From the NCBI GenBank assembly GCA_001642005.1, contig LWCA01000445.1, positions 1 through 28,279 of the forward strand: a stretch of DNA of 28,279 nt, read 5' to 3'. Positions 1 to 15,900 of this stretch are shown one piece after another. Under the pieces are notes generated by a model. The model was not told the origin of the DNA. It did no database searches and saw nothing but the letters and a program-made list of their open reading frames with translations. The translations under genes were made by a program, and so were the position numbers. This stretch comes from Intoshia linei. Lineage: Eukaryota; Orthonectida; Rhopaluridae. The first letter of the stretch is position 1. Each line of letters opens with the position of its first letter.

Positions 1-258
1 ACAGTAAATATTCGTAAAGATATAATGATTTATAATAAAGTTACAATAAAAACAACATTACTTATGAAACGACTTAATATGAAAGACAATATGTTATTAT
101 TAGATAAATATTTATGTACAATTATAAAAGTTACCAAATACTTTTTTTCTTAAAATTTTTATTTCCTATTATTACGCATTTGGTGATAATTTTATTTTTT
201 ATGGTGTTTGTAAATATGATAGAAAGTTTGTCAAAGATTATTCCGTAATAAATTAGAT

Positions 259-625
259 CAGGGTGGTCAAAACACATGGCGAATGAGGGTCAAAATATAG
301 TCCAAAGGCAAGTATAACTAAAAAAGTCAAAATTTCACAGATTAATCGGAAAATTACTACGAGTATCATGATATGAATATTACGCCAATTAAAATTATAA
401 TTCGTATTTTATAAAGTCATAATAGTACAAAAGAATTATCATCGTAATCGTAATGTACAAAAAGTAAGAAATTGAGAATAATTAGTACAGGAAGACAGAA
501 TTATTTCTAAAAATATTAAATTAATGCTAGATAATATGGAATTTATGATATTTCTGTAAATCAATGCTTTTTAAAATAAATTACTAAACAATTTAATCTG
601 GCAGGTCACGTTTTGGACCACCCTG
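259..625. mobile_element. MITE-like element with terminal inverted repeats
   Basis: The left end reads CAGGGTGGTCAAAAC and the right end, reverse-complemented, reads CAGGGTGGTCCAAAAC, so the two ends form an inverted repeat of about 15 bp with one indel. The interior (about 335 bp) is A+T-rich and has no open frame of note. I see no clear target-site duplication, so the superfamily is open. A non-autonomous DNA transposon is the simplest reading. The 258 bases to its left hold nothing I recognise. Confidence 0.6.
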
Positions 626-1597
626 CATTATATTAAACCATTTTTTCTATATTGTTTTGATTCAAGATTTAAGTACAGTCAAAAGACAAAGCTTAAAGGC
701 TTTCCTACAAAATTAAATATGAAATTTTCACGCAACAGGTATTGATGCCATTACACTAATATATGAAAATTATAACAATTAATAATCATTAGCAAATAAA
801 CAAATTTAGTGCGCTTTCAATTTAACATGATTAATGCATACATAAGTTGTGTAGTTAAAAGTTTAGAATGACCTTTTTAATTTTAATAAATACAAAATAT
901 ACTAGTTAATTAAACATTTCATTAATGTAATATAATTTAAATGTATAGTATTCTGTTAGCCCATTACTATAATAAAATGGATATTTCGACTTAACTAAAA
1001 GATTGCATTAAATGAGACATTTTTGTTATGGGAGGAAATTTAATCAAATTGAGTATATACCATTTTATGCCAGGTCGTCTTAATCTTTCGTCACGCGCGG
1101 TCCATATCAAAATACCGTACCATTAGCATAAATTTGTATATACAATTTTACAGTGAGGATTTTGACATTTGGATCAAAGTGCATTAGAAAAAACAATTAT
1201 AATTATACAAATATGTATATATTTTGAAAAATAATAATAACTCATATTTTTTGTTGTTTCCAACTGAAAAGTTGTATTTTTGAGCGTGAAATATGATAGA
1301 GCATCCCTGATTTAATATATTTTTATCGTTGATAATATTTTATACGATTAAATATAACGATAAATATCGTTAGTAATAATTATTTTTTTTATATTTTGAG
1401 AAAATATGCCATCCTAACTTTTAAATTACCCGATAAAAATGTCTAATTTTTTGAGTAGTAATGTTTTATATATCTTTCATTATACACATTTTGTACATAT
1501 AATAGCATATAACACAATAGAATTCTACGATTGTTAGTTTTCGAAGAAACAAAAGAAGACAATATAGTGACAAATGTATGTAGGATAAAACTTGATT
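626..1597. other. Non-coding stretch, nothing recognised
   Basis: About 970 bp of A+T-rich sequence with stops in all frames. I see no conserved protein fragment, RNA gene or repeat shared with the rest of the window. A short GC-richer patch lies near 1073-1120 with no assignable function. Confidence 0.5.
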
Positions 1598-1852
1598 CAG
1601 GGGTCGGCAACCTAATGCGTCTCGTGGGTTACTTTTTATTTATAATAAAATTTTACGGGCCCCGTTTTTGAATATTTCAATTATAACTGAAGAGAAACGG
1701 TTATAGCATATTACACAAAATAATATCCAAGATCTGAAAATTCAGAGTTAAAATGAGCCAATTATGGTAGAAAAGTTGAAAAATAAATAATTTACATATA
1801 TACTTAAAGGGCCATCAAAATTATTCTGTGGGCCACTGGTTGCCGACCCCTG
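1598..1852. mobile_element. Short hAT-type non-autonomous element
   Basis: The element begins CAGGGGTCGGCAACC and ends with its exact reverse complement GGTTGCCGACCCCTG, a perfect 15-bp terminal inverted repeat. Termini of this form are typical of hAT-superfamily MITEs in many animals. It is 255 bp and non-coding. The flanking octamers (ACTTGATT and AGTTATAC) do not match well, so the target duplication has decayed or was lost. Confidence 0.8.
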
Positions 1853-2002
1853 AGTTATACGAATTGCATAAATGTTGCCATTTGACAACTTCGCTGTTTT
1901 AACGGCATCATATATGTATAAAGCTGTTTTTAATTTAATACGAAGTATATTTTAGTCTAATTTCAGAATTTTTCGAATATGGGGAAGTAAAATAGTCTAA
2001 AC

Positions 2003-2041
2003 CAGGGATGCCCAACCTTTTTTTGATGCGATCGACTCATA
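2003..2041. mobile_element. Orphan hAT-like terminus
   Basis: CAGGGATGCCCAACC followed by a run of T looks like the outer end of another hAT-type element. It is interrupted after 39 bp by the next element, which starts at 2042. No matching opposite end is visible downstream, so this is a truncated, nested relic. Confidence 0.5.
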
Positions 2042-2641
2042 CAGTGGTTTTCAACCTTTTTGTGTTCGCGACACCCTTATAAACATAAAAAATTTCGCGA
2101 CCCAAAAATTTTCTATATACTCCAAACATTATATCAGTTGGCATAAATGAAAATATTAAAAAATCATATTCAGTTTTATTTATATTTTATACTGTGCTCA
2201 TTGAGCACTACTCAGTACAATGTATTATTATAATAACTAAATTTATTTTCTTCATATGAAATTTAATGTTCCATTTTAGATACAATTATTGATATTCTAG
2301 ACAGTGTATGCAGTAAGGCGAGCCTCATATCACCTTAACATTCAATCTGTTTATTGACTTTGTTTTTATATGAACAAGTGTATAAAATCCTGCTTCACAC
2401 AGATAAGCTGACTGTAAAAATAGTAGCAATCTTAAAGCAATCGTAAATACATTTGGATATGAATCAATCATATTACACCAAAAAGTACTTAGTGGTTTTT
2501 CATCATAGAAAATATTACGTGCAGTGGAATCATTTATTAAATCTATTATTTCATCCTGTATTTTATCGGTAATACATGTAGTTTGTATATTGAGCGAAGA
2601 AGAACATTTAAAATTGTAATACAGAATGTAAATATTAATAT
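2042..2641 (-). mobile_element. hAT element relic (ZBED-type), 3' portion
   Basis: The terminus CAGTGGTTTTCAACC at 2042 is of the kind found on animal hAT elements whose transposases are related to ZBED-family genes. A hAT dimerisation-domain relic on the minus strand lies just inside, so 2042 is the end downstream of the transposase gene. The distal boundary is not visible; the stated end is approximate and the sequence runs into the duplicated region bounded by N bases. A related end fragment lies at 26283-26365. Confidence 0.6.
2300..2617 (-). pseudogene. hAT transposase C-terminal (dimerisation) domain, broken
   Basis: The minus strand encodes a stretch closely resembling the C-terminal hAT dimerisation domain of ZBED/SCAND3-like transposases: ...LSTFWCNMIDSYPNVF..., then ...QSAYLCEAGFYTLVHIKTK... 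and NRLNV. Family members read FW..L..EYP and YLCE.GFS.L..IKTK.RNRL.VEDDLR.AL. After NRLNVK the frame hits TGA, but the expected DMRLAL motif continues in another frame near 2312-2326, which shows a frameshift. No DDE catalytic core, BED finger or start is visible. This is a dead remnant. Confidence 0.8.
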
Positions 2642-2693
2642 TATATATTAAAATAAAAAAATATATTCATAAAATTTTCAAATTCTATAATAA

Positions 2694-3216
2694 ATGCAAG
2701 TATGAATTATAATTTTTACATTCCTGAAAAAAATTTAAAAATGTATCTCGTAGTTAAAGGATTAATTAATATTAATAACTGTCATTTCTAAATTAATATA
2801 TAAAGTTGATTCACTTTTAAATGAATGACCATTATTGTATAAAATCAAAAAAATCTTACTCCATGAAATGTGAACTATTTCGTGTTAAAGTTAAAAAAAT
2901 GTACACATGCGTTATGATTATTCTTTATGGTGGATTTCAAATTTTGTCTATTTGTTAATTATCAAAACTTAATTTAAAAAAAATCTGGATTATCAATAAT
3001 TTTGTGTCATAAAATTATATTTGCGTCTTCTCGTTAAGTTTTAGTCATAAGCATCGAGACCAAAAGTCAATTTGAATATATGAATCAATATGAAATTACA
3101 AACATTACGAAACCTGAAAAGCTTACAATAACTGTAAATAATAATATGACTAATAATACAATTTTATTGACAATATTTCGTGTATTAAAGGAAATATTTA
3201 CAAAAGGTTACATCAG
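2694..3216. repeat. 523-bp direct repeat, copy 1
   Basis: This segment recurs at 3811-4333 with the same length and, as far as I read it, the same bases throughout. Copy 1 ends directly at the N at 3217 and copy 2 begins directly after the N at 3810. A perfect repeat whose inner edges coincide with single ambiguous bases is what an unresolved contig overlap produces. It is non-coding; copy 2 forms the region just downstream of the SRPK stop codon. Confidence 0.9.
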
Positions 3217-3217
3217 N
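3217..3217. other. Single N, assembly join
   Basis: A lone ambiguous base exactly at the end of 523-bp repeat copy 1. It probably marks a scaffold join of unknown true size. Confidence 0.85.
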
Positions 3218-3420
3218 ATAATATGCAAATATGAATTATAATTTTTACATTCCTGAAAAAAATTTAAAAATGTATCTCGTAGTTAAAGGATTAATTAATA
3301 TTTAAATATTAATAACTGTCATTTCTGTAGTTACATACAACTAAACTAATATATAAAGTTGATTCACTTTTAAATGAATGACCATTATTGTATAAAATCA
3401 AAAAAATCTTCCTCTATGAA
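3218..3420. repeat. Diverged third copy of the repeat's first ~200 bp
   Basis: After the N, the first ~190 bp of the 523-bp repeat reappear with changes: ATGCAAATATG for ATGCAAGTATG, an extra ATTTAAATATT block and an extra block near 3330-3352. Beyond about 3420 the similarity stops. These differences suggest an alternative allele or a diverged repeat copy, unlike the exact copies on either side. Confidence 0.8.
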
Positions 3421-3536
3421 ATTTTTGTATTCACGTTTAATTCCAATAACAATATTAATATCAAAAAAAATATATTCTCCCTATTTTTATTAACAAGAAT
3501 ACAACATTCTTTCCTTGGTAGTTGAGAATTAAAGGT

Positions 3537-3735
3537 TATTCCAAAATATAATCATTCCGAAATCGAATAGGCAACTTGGCATTACGTTTTGGTCTTTCAC
3601 TTGGTGCTGTGGGTTCAACTGTATCTTCACCAATCATTTCAGTCTGATCAATTACATCGTCCAATATAGAGTTGGGGACTTTGTATCTGCATAATCGAGA
3701 ACCGTTATATACAGACGAGTATTCTAATCTATATA
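3537..3735 (-). pseudogene. LTR-retrotransposon polyprotein C-terminus fragment
   Basis: A minus-strand frame of about 65 codons ends at TAA (3537-3539). It reads like the tail of a Ty3/gypsy-type polyprotein: a segment resembling the integrase C-terminal region (RLEYSSVYNGSRLCRYKVP), an acidic linker, and a basic closing motif RPKRNAKLPIRFRNDYILE. The upstream part is broken by stops and runs into the N at 3810. No LTRs or catalytic domains are visible. The assignment rests on overall pattern only. Confidence 0.45.
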
Positions 3736-3809
3736 TACCTATAACCTATAATAACTTCAACAATTTTTAATGGATCTGACATAGAATATCCCTTTAATTG
3801 CGGACGACC

Positions 3810-3810
3810 N
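3810..3810. other. Single N, assembly join
   Basis: A lone ambiguous base immediately before 523-bp repeat copy 2. Together with the N at 3217 it isolates 3218-3809 as an inserted contig. Confidence 0.85.
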
Positions 3811-4333
3811 ATGCAAGTATGAATTATAATTTTTACATTCCTGAAAAAAATTTAAAAATGTATCTCGTAGTTAAAGGATTAATTAATATTAATAACTGTC
3901 ATTTCTAAATTAATATATAAAGTTGATTCACTTTTAAATGAATGACCATTATTGTATAAAATCAAAAAAATCTTACTCCATGAAATGTGAACTATTTCGT
4001 GTTAAAGTTAAAAAAATGTACACATGCGTTATGATTATTCTTTATGGTGGATTTCAAATTTTGTCTATTTGTTAATTATCAAAACTTAATTTAAAAAAAA
4101 TCTGGATTATCAATAATTTTGTGTCATAAAATTATATTTGCGTCTTCTCGTTAAGTTTTAGTCATAAGCATCGAGACCAAAAGTCAATTTGAATATATGA
4201 ATCAATATGAAATTACAAACATTACGAAACCTGAAAAGCTTACAATAACTGTAAATAATAATATGACTAATAATACAATTTTATTGACAATATTTCGTGT
4301 ATTAAAGGAAATATTTACAAAAGGTTACATCAG
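3811..4333. repeat. 523-bp direct repeat, copy 2
   Basis: Same sequence as 2694-3216. This copy is contiguous with the SRPK terminal exon, so it is the better candidate for the true genomic location. Confidence 0.9.
4280..4285 (-). terminator. Candidate polyadenylation signal of SRPK
   Basis: AATAAA on the minus strand, about 90 nt downstream of the SRPK stop codon. In such A+T-rich DNA the hexamer is common by chance, so the call rests on position. Confidence 0.4.
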
Positions 4334-4376
4334 ATTTTGACTATATCAAAACTAGATAAATTCATGATTCATGACA

Positions 4377-9766
<5,390 letters not shown>

Positions 9767-9936
9767 ATTAGATTACTAGTAAATCGAAAATGTAGTATTT
9801 ACGTCACACATTTACACATTTACAGTTGACGTATATTAAATAAATCAAAACAAAATACAGTTGATAATAAATTCAATAAAGTAGATTTAACAAACTGATT
9901 AATATAAACTCAACTTTGTTATAGCACTGCTAAAGT
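9767..9936. promoter_or_regulatory. Divergent (bidirectional) promoter, SRPK / PTCD3
   Basis: Only 170 bp separate the SRPK start codon (minus strand, 9766-9764) from the PTCD3-like start codon (plus strand, 9937-9939), so the two genes must share a promoter region including both 5' UTRs. It contains ACGTCA at 9801-9806 and TGACGT at 9827-9832, the same CRE/ATF half-site core in opposite orientations. No obvious TATA box can be singled out in this A+T-rich stretch. The promoter role is inferred from layout. Confidence 0.65.
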
Positions 9937-12900
9937 ATGCCTTTGAAAAAACTTTTAGTAAGACAATATCGTTGTCGATCGGTTTATAGACCAATCAATG
10001 CTGGTAATTAAGTTGTTTCCGATTTTATAGTGATTTAGATTTCAATATTCCTGCTAGAATTGATCGGTTATTGATTTAATTCTAAATATTTTTGTTTAGA
10101 AAAAGTACAGATATACTTGAAACTTTGTCTAAATCCATTAAACAAGTAATCGATTTTTTTACTTGCTTTAAAATTCAATTAGACTAAGAACACGTTAAAT
10201 TACAATTTTATTGATGATCCGCACTTGATCAATCAGTCTAGCTTGGTAATGTTTTCATTTATTTTATTAATTCATTTGAAGATGTATTTGGCTCTTAATA
10301 AGGCTTCAGGGAGAAAAACTGCCAAATTCGTTGTTGATCAATATTCGCATTTATTTTTTAATAACCCAACCGTTCCTAAAGTTGAGGTATTTATTTTTAT
10401 TTAAATTTTTTAAATTTTTTAATTAGGCTTTTTCTTCTCTTAAGCATAAGGAAGATCCACCAGAATTGAATAAAACTAATTTTACTGCATTTCAAGATTA
10501 TTTAGCCCAAAGGAATATTCCAAAATGTATTGAACTCTATCAGCTTAATGCTGATAGTAATGGTAATGGTAATTTGATCATTTTTAGTTGACTCTGAATT
10601 TCATTATCCTTGAAAATAAATGATATTTTTGTCGTTTCCAATTGAGCATCGTCGCCAATATAATGTAGCAAGTTTTTCGTAGACTGCAATATGAATCCAC
10701 TGTTAATCTACATATTAGGGTGGTTCATTTTAGTGTTTTTTTTTAATTTCAAAAACTATTTTTGCATACCATCCACATTTGGTATAAGTAGGAGCATGCC
10801 ACAAAAAAAATTTATCTGCCCTGTCAGGGTAAAATGTATTTTTTTTCATAATCTTATTGTTTTTTTTTGGAATGTTTTTTTTCTATGATCTTTGACAACC
10901 TGTATCAGGTTTTGCTTGGAATCTTCATTTATTGTATCAAAATTTTAGTACTTTTCAATCTATGCCTATTAGGATTGTTCGATTTTTACTAAAAATGATT
11001 TTTATTGAAAATACCCTATATTTGGTGATATATTTGAAGATGGTACTTAAAATTCCTAGAAAATATATTTTTATAAAAAATTACCGTTAAAACATTTTTT
11101 TATGTTTTTATAAGCTTTTTTCAAATTATTACATATATCGTCATATTACTTGTAATCAGGTATTGGAAATACAATGTAATTGATTAATTCCAATCTCTAA
11201 TTCTAATTTAATTTAACTGTGGTGAGTTTTACATTATTGTATAGATAAATGGAAATTGGACGAGAATATGATTGAAGAGTTTTTTAGTTTAATGTGCTTT
11301 TCAAATTCTGATCAATTAAACATTGAACTTGAGAGAGAAGAAAACACATTCTTATCTAATGATAGTGAAAAATTCAGTGGAAATACTTGGAAGTAAATTA
11401 TATGTACATTGTGAAAGTATATCAGCGGTTCCCATATGAGTGTACTGTGGTCTCTAGGGGTCTGCTTCACAGGGAATACGTAGATTTCTGGGGTTGAAAT
11501 TTTATATCTATTTCAACTAGAATAAGCTGTATAAGAATAATCTTTTTTTTTTTAATTCTAGAACCATTAATTAGTTTAAATTTTTGTTTTAATAAAATAC
11601 TTTCAAAAAAAATAAATACCAAATGATTTTTTAACCGTGAAGGCATCACTTTATGAGTTTAAAAAAAGATAATATGGTGTTTTGATAGTGAAAATACAAT
11701 TTTTGGTTGTTGTGGTCCTTACTTATATAAAATTGAATGTGTGTCTTGCAGTTATTTTCAATGACTGAGATTCCTAGAATTTTAACAAACACAAATTCCA
11801 TTCCGGGCAGAAATTAAAATAAATTTCAATCTCAGAAACTTACCAATTCCCGGTCAAAAACCCAATTATTTTTTTTTTAAAATCAAACGAGTCCTAGAAT
11901 TTAAAAAAATATACACTCTGATACTAGGGATGACAAATAACCGGAAAAAAATTAACCGGTTAATTAACCGTTAAAATTTATTAAACATTTTTAAAAAATT
12001 TTAAAAAGTCGAGACAGAAAAAATTTATAATATTTTAAGAATATTTCCAAATGAATTTAAAATGAAGGACGGCAGTTTAATTTGTATCAAATGCAATTGT
12101 GATGTCTCATTTGAAAAATTATATTATGTGCAGAGTCATAAGTCGTCTGTTAAACACAAATCATTAACTTTGAATGATACTACTATAATTCGTAAATATC
12201 GCAAATTAAAAAGTGATTTTGCCATTGACATAGTAGAACTTTTTGCCTCGATAGACATACCCTTATACAAATCTATCTGATACAGAGTTTAAAATCATTA
12301 GCATGCTAATAAATTTTAATTTCAAAAAGATATATTTCCATTTATGAGATGATAAAACCCAAATGAAAAAAGTATTAGAATATTATAAAACATACTTTTT
12401 ATGATTTTTTTAAATTATTAATCGCAATCACAAAACAGTTCATTTTCATGATCAAAACTCCTATACCCTTTTTTAAAAAATGAAAATAGGCCTAGAAATT
12501 TAATAAAATTACACACATACATTTATCTCGAGTTAATACACAAAAAATTATCCCAGAATTTATTTCAACTTATATACTTGTATATAATATGCTACGCTAT
12601 TTTTGTTTGTATGTGTGTGTTACGCTTTATTTAAATAACTATTTGTCTTAGAATTTTATAAAGTCCACATTTCAATTACAGTTTTTTCCGGGACGTATAA
12701 TAAGATAAATTTCAACCTTCCAAACTCACATCTTACGGGTCAAAAACCCCAATTGTCCTTCTTTTTGAAAATCAAATGAGTTGGAGAATTTAAAAAAATA
12801 TATACGCTGATACGGATTTTAAAATCATAAACATTATCATACATTTAAATTTAAAAAAATTATATTTTCAGGGCCAAAACTACAAATTACCCTTATTTTT

Positions 12901-15900
12901 TTAATGAAAACAACCCTAGAATTTAAAAAAATGTATAGGTTTTTATAATTTTATTTTTTTCTGGAATTTATGAGATTTTTTAGGATTGGACTGTTTATAC
13001 TTTATTTTTAATATTATACACACATTCTGTCTAATAAATTAAAAAAGTTTTAACTTTATTTTTAATATTATACACACATTCTGTCTAATAAATTAAAAAA
13101 ATGGGATTACAATTGTTTTTAAAATTCTTTACGCAAATGTTAAACAAAAAATTAAGATGGAATAATTTAGTTTAAAGTATAAAATAAATTAGATATGATG
13201 GTTTCAACTGAAACAAATTTGGGAACCACTCCTTTAAAGGATTGATAATAGTTGATAGTAGGATTTTTAAGTTAGATTTTAAATGTGAATTTATTTTTTT
13301 GGTATAATAAAAATGTGCCCTTGGCAGAGCTAGGTGCTGTTTGTACGTAGTACATAACAGTCAACCTATATTTTATAAAGTTTTAGGACATGTTCATAGT
13401 TAAAACGCATTCCAGAATTTATGTTTTATTAACTTTTTCGGCTAATTTTATTTAAAAAAAGGGTTAATTGGGTTTTTGATCATGAAGAACTCAAATTCGT
13501 AAACTGAAACAGATATAAACATGACATGCGAAAATCGGTATTAGAAATTTGGTTTTGTTAAATTCTGGGACTGTAATGTTATAAATATGCGGTAACAAAC
13601 ATTATGTGTGACACATAGACATTCAATTTTATATAAGTAAAGGATTCCTCCTTAAATCGAAACATTTGAAATATTAAAATGTGGGATAGACAAGATTGTA
13701 CATTAATTTTGAAGTGATGGCTTCTGTAGAGTATTTAACCCCGGAAAAAACTGTAATGGAAATGTGGAATTTTTTAAATTCTAGGACTCTTAGTTGTTGA
13801 AATAAACTATAACACATACAGACAAATATAGAGTTTTATACAAGTTAAAAATCATAACTTGTGACAAATAATAATATTCGAAAAATATGGGTTGATAATA
13901 TATTAAAAGTTATTTTTTACAGTGAACAGTGATTTTTGTTTTTTAAAATTTTTCTCTGAAATATCATATAAAAAGAATCAATGCTAAAATTCTTTTTTGA
14001 CTGTACAAGAGTCACTTTGTCAGATTGAAATTTTTTGTGCATGTTAACTGTATGAGCTGTAATTTTGTCTAAAATACTCTGGGGTTCGGCATTATAAACA
14101 GAAATAATAAATATTTAATGTAATTGACTATCCTTACTTAGATAATGTAATAGTTGCTGAAAATGTGTGGGTGTGTTTACTACTTTTATATTGAGTATAT
14201 TTAGAAACGAAGGATTTGCGGATAAATTTTTTTCAGAAATTGAAAAAACGGATAAAATTTACAATATTTATTTGTGTGGTCTTTGCAGGGTAATTTTTGT
14301 TCATTTTGATATTGTATAATTATGACTAGTTTGGTGACACTGTCAGAGCTAAAGAGATTTTTGAAGAGATGGATAATAATGTTAAAAGTTTTATATTGTG
14401 TTATACTATTATTATTTATTTGTTTTTAGTTTTCAAGTCATCTTATGATGCTTATATCAAAATTATTTCATATATGAATAACAACAGTTCATGGAATTAT
14501 GTAAAGGTGAGATTTTAATTTGAGAGTTACATATTTGTTAATTTAATCAATAATAAGTCATGACCGATTCTTGATAATTTTTTAGACAATTTGCAACAAA
14601 ATTTCTAAAGATGGAATATCTCCGGATGTATATACATTTGAGGCATTGTTTCAGTATCTCAGTGCGGTAATGTCAAGTCGAGATTACAAAAAAAAACTGG
14701 CTGTAACTCTCACGACAACTATGAAAAATATGAATATAGGTTATTATAATTTGATAAATTGTATATTTGTCTTTAGAAATTTCATTATCCTGCCTTTATC
14801 ATTTATTGGACATATTTTATTCTAAATATTGTATAAATTTTTTTTAACCTGGTAATAAAATGTAGCATACGAGGAAAAAATTGCGTATCAAGTTTTTGAT
14901 TATGTCAAATCTGCCAAAAAGGACAACTTAACGCAAAATTCTTATCATTGTAATTTCATTTTTTTGATACTATCCTTACTTTTATAAATTTTAGATAAAT
15001 TTCTTCCAAAATTGATGAATATCGTATATCACGTTTTCGATTTTTCTACTTTATTTAGGCGGCACAAAAAAAGGATTTTAAATTTGCCACACAAATTAAC
15101 AATCTTTTGAAAGCTAGTAATATGGAATTGCTGGGAGATAATTTGAGTATTTCGCTATATTAGTACTAATATGATGATTGTGATACATTTGAATTTAGTC
15201 ATCATTATCTCTTACTATTGTATCAAAACGTCAATTTGCATAATTTCTTTGAAATATATTCACAAATTGTACCCAACGTATCATTTTAATTTCAGAGTTT
15301 AAATATACTAGATATATGTTCCAAATAAAAACTATATGATAACATTATTAAAAGATGTTTTAAATCGAGGCCCTGGTCATTTGGAGGGTTTATTGATGGG
15401 TAAAATATATATTTTATCTTATTTATTTTTTTAATAGATATTCAGGATTTAAATTTACAATTATCTACACTGCCGACAGTCTTAAACCATTTTAAACAAA
15501 TTTTAAATAAATCGCTTTCAATCGATAAATCTGTATCTTTATACATTTATTTTTAAAACATTTGTGATAGACCCATAATGTTTTAAAATTTTACTTAAAA
15601 TCTTTATCAAGCAGTATAATTTCCAATTCAATGCCGAATCGATTAAAAATTATAAAACCTTATGCTCTTCACATGTTTGTATTAATTTATTATTTTATAT
15701 TTTTAGTAAAAATATTTCAGGAGATGATCTAAGTACTTTATTTGAAGCATTAATGTACTTTGAGCATAATAAAAATGTTGGGTTTGTTTTTAAAAGATAC
15801 GTATTAATTTAATTTTAGTCTTATTTTTGAACAGTACATGGATTATAAAAATGACATTGTTGGCTATTTAAGGTATTTTAAGTATCCATTCTGTATTTAT

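Larger units (their letters stand above)
11630..12360 (+). repeat. Repeat R, copy D, split by a hAT insertion
   Basis: Segments 11630-11925 and 12284-12360 align in order with copies A and B: GTCAAAAACCCAATT, AATCAAACGAGTCCTAGAATTT, CTGATAC, then TTTAAAATCAT. The hAT element at 11926-12275 interrupts the copy at CTGATAC. Outer limits are approximate. Confidence 0.65.
11393..14204. other. PTCD3 intron 7, repeat-filled
   Basis: A 2.8-kb intron, by far the longest in the gene. It holds repeat R copy D (split by a hAT element), copy B, a reverse copy E, a 54-bp tandem duplication and partial R blocks near 13985-14060. No other gene is visible in it. Confidence 0.75.

Noticed and set aside
2694-4333. 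CRISPR-like or tandem array
   Set aside because: Only two long exact copies bounded by N bases plus one diverged partial copy; no short repeat/spacer pattern, and the genome is eukaryotic.
10691-10888. 65-codon frame in PTCD3 intron 6
   Set aside because: Driven by poly-T runs (poly-Phe); no homology and lies within an intron.
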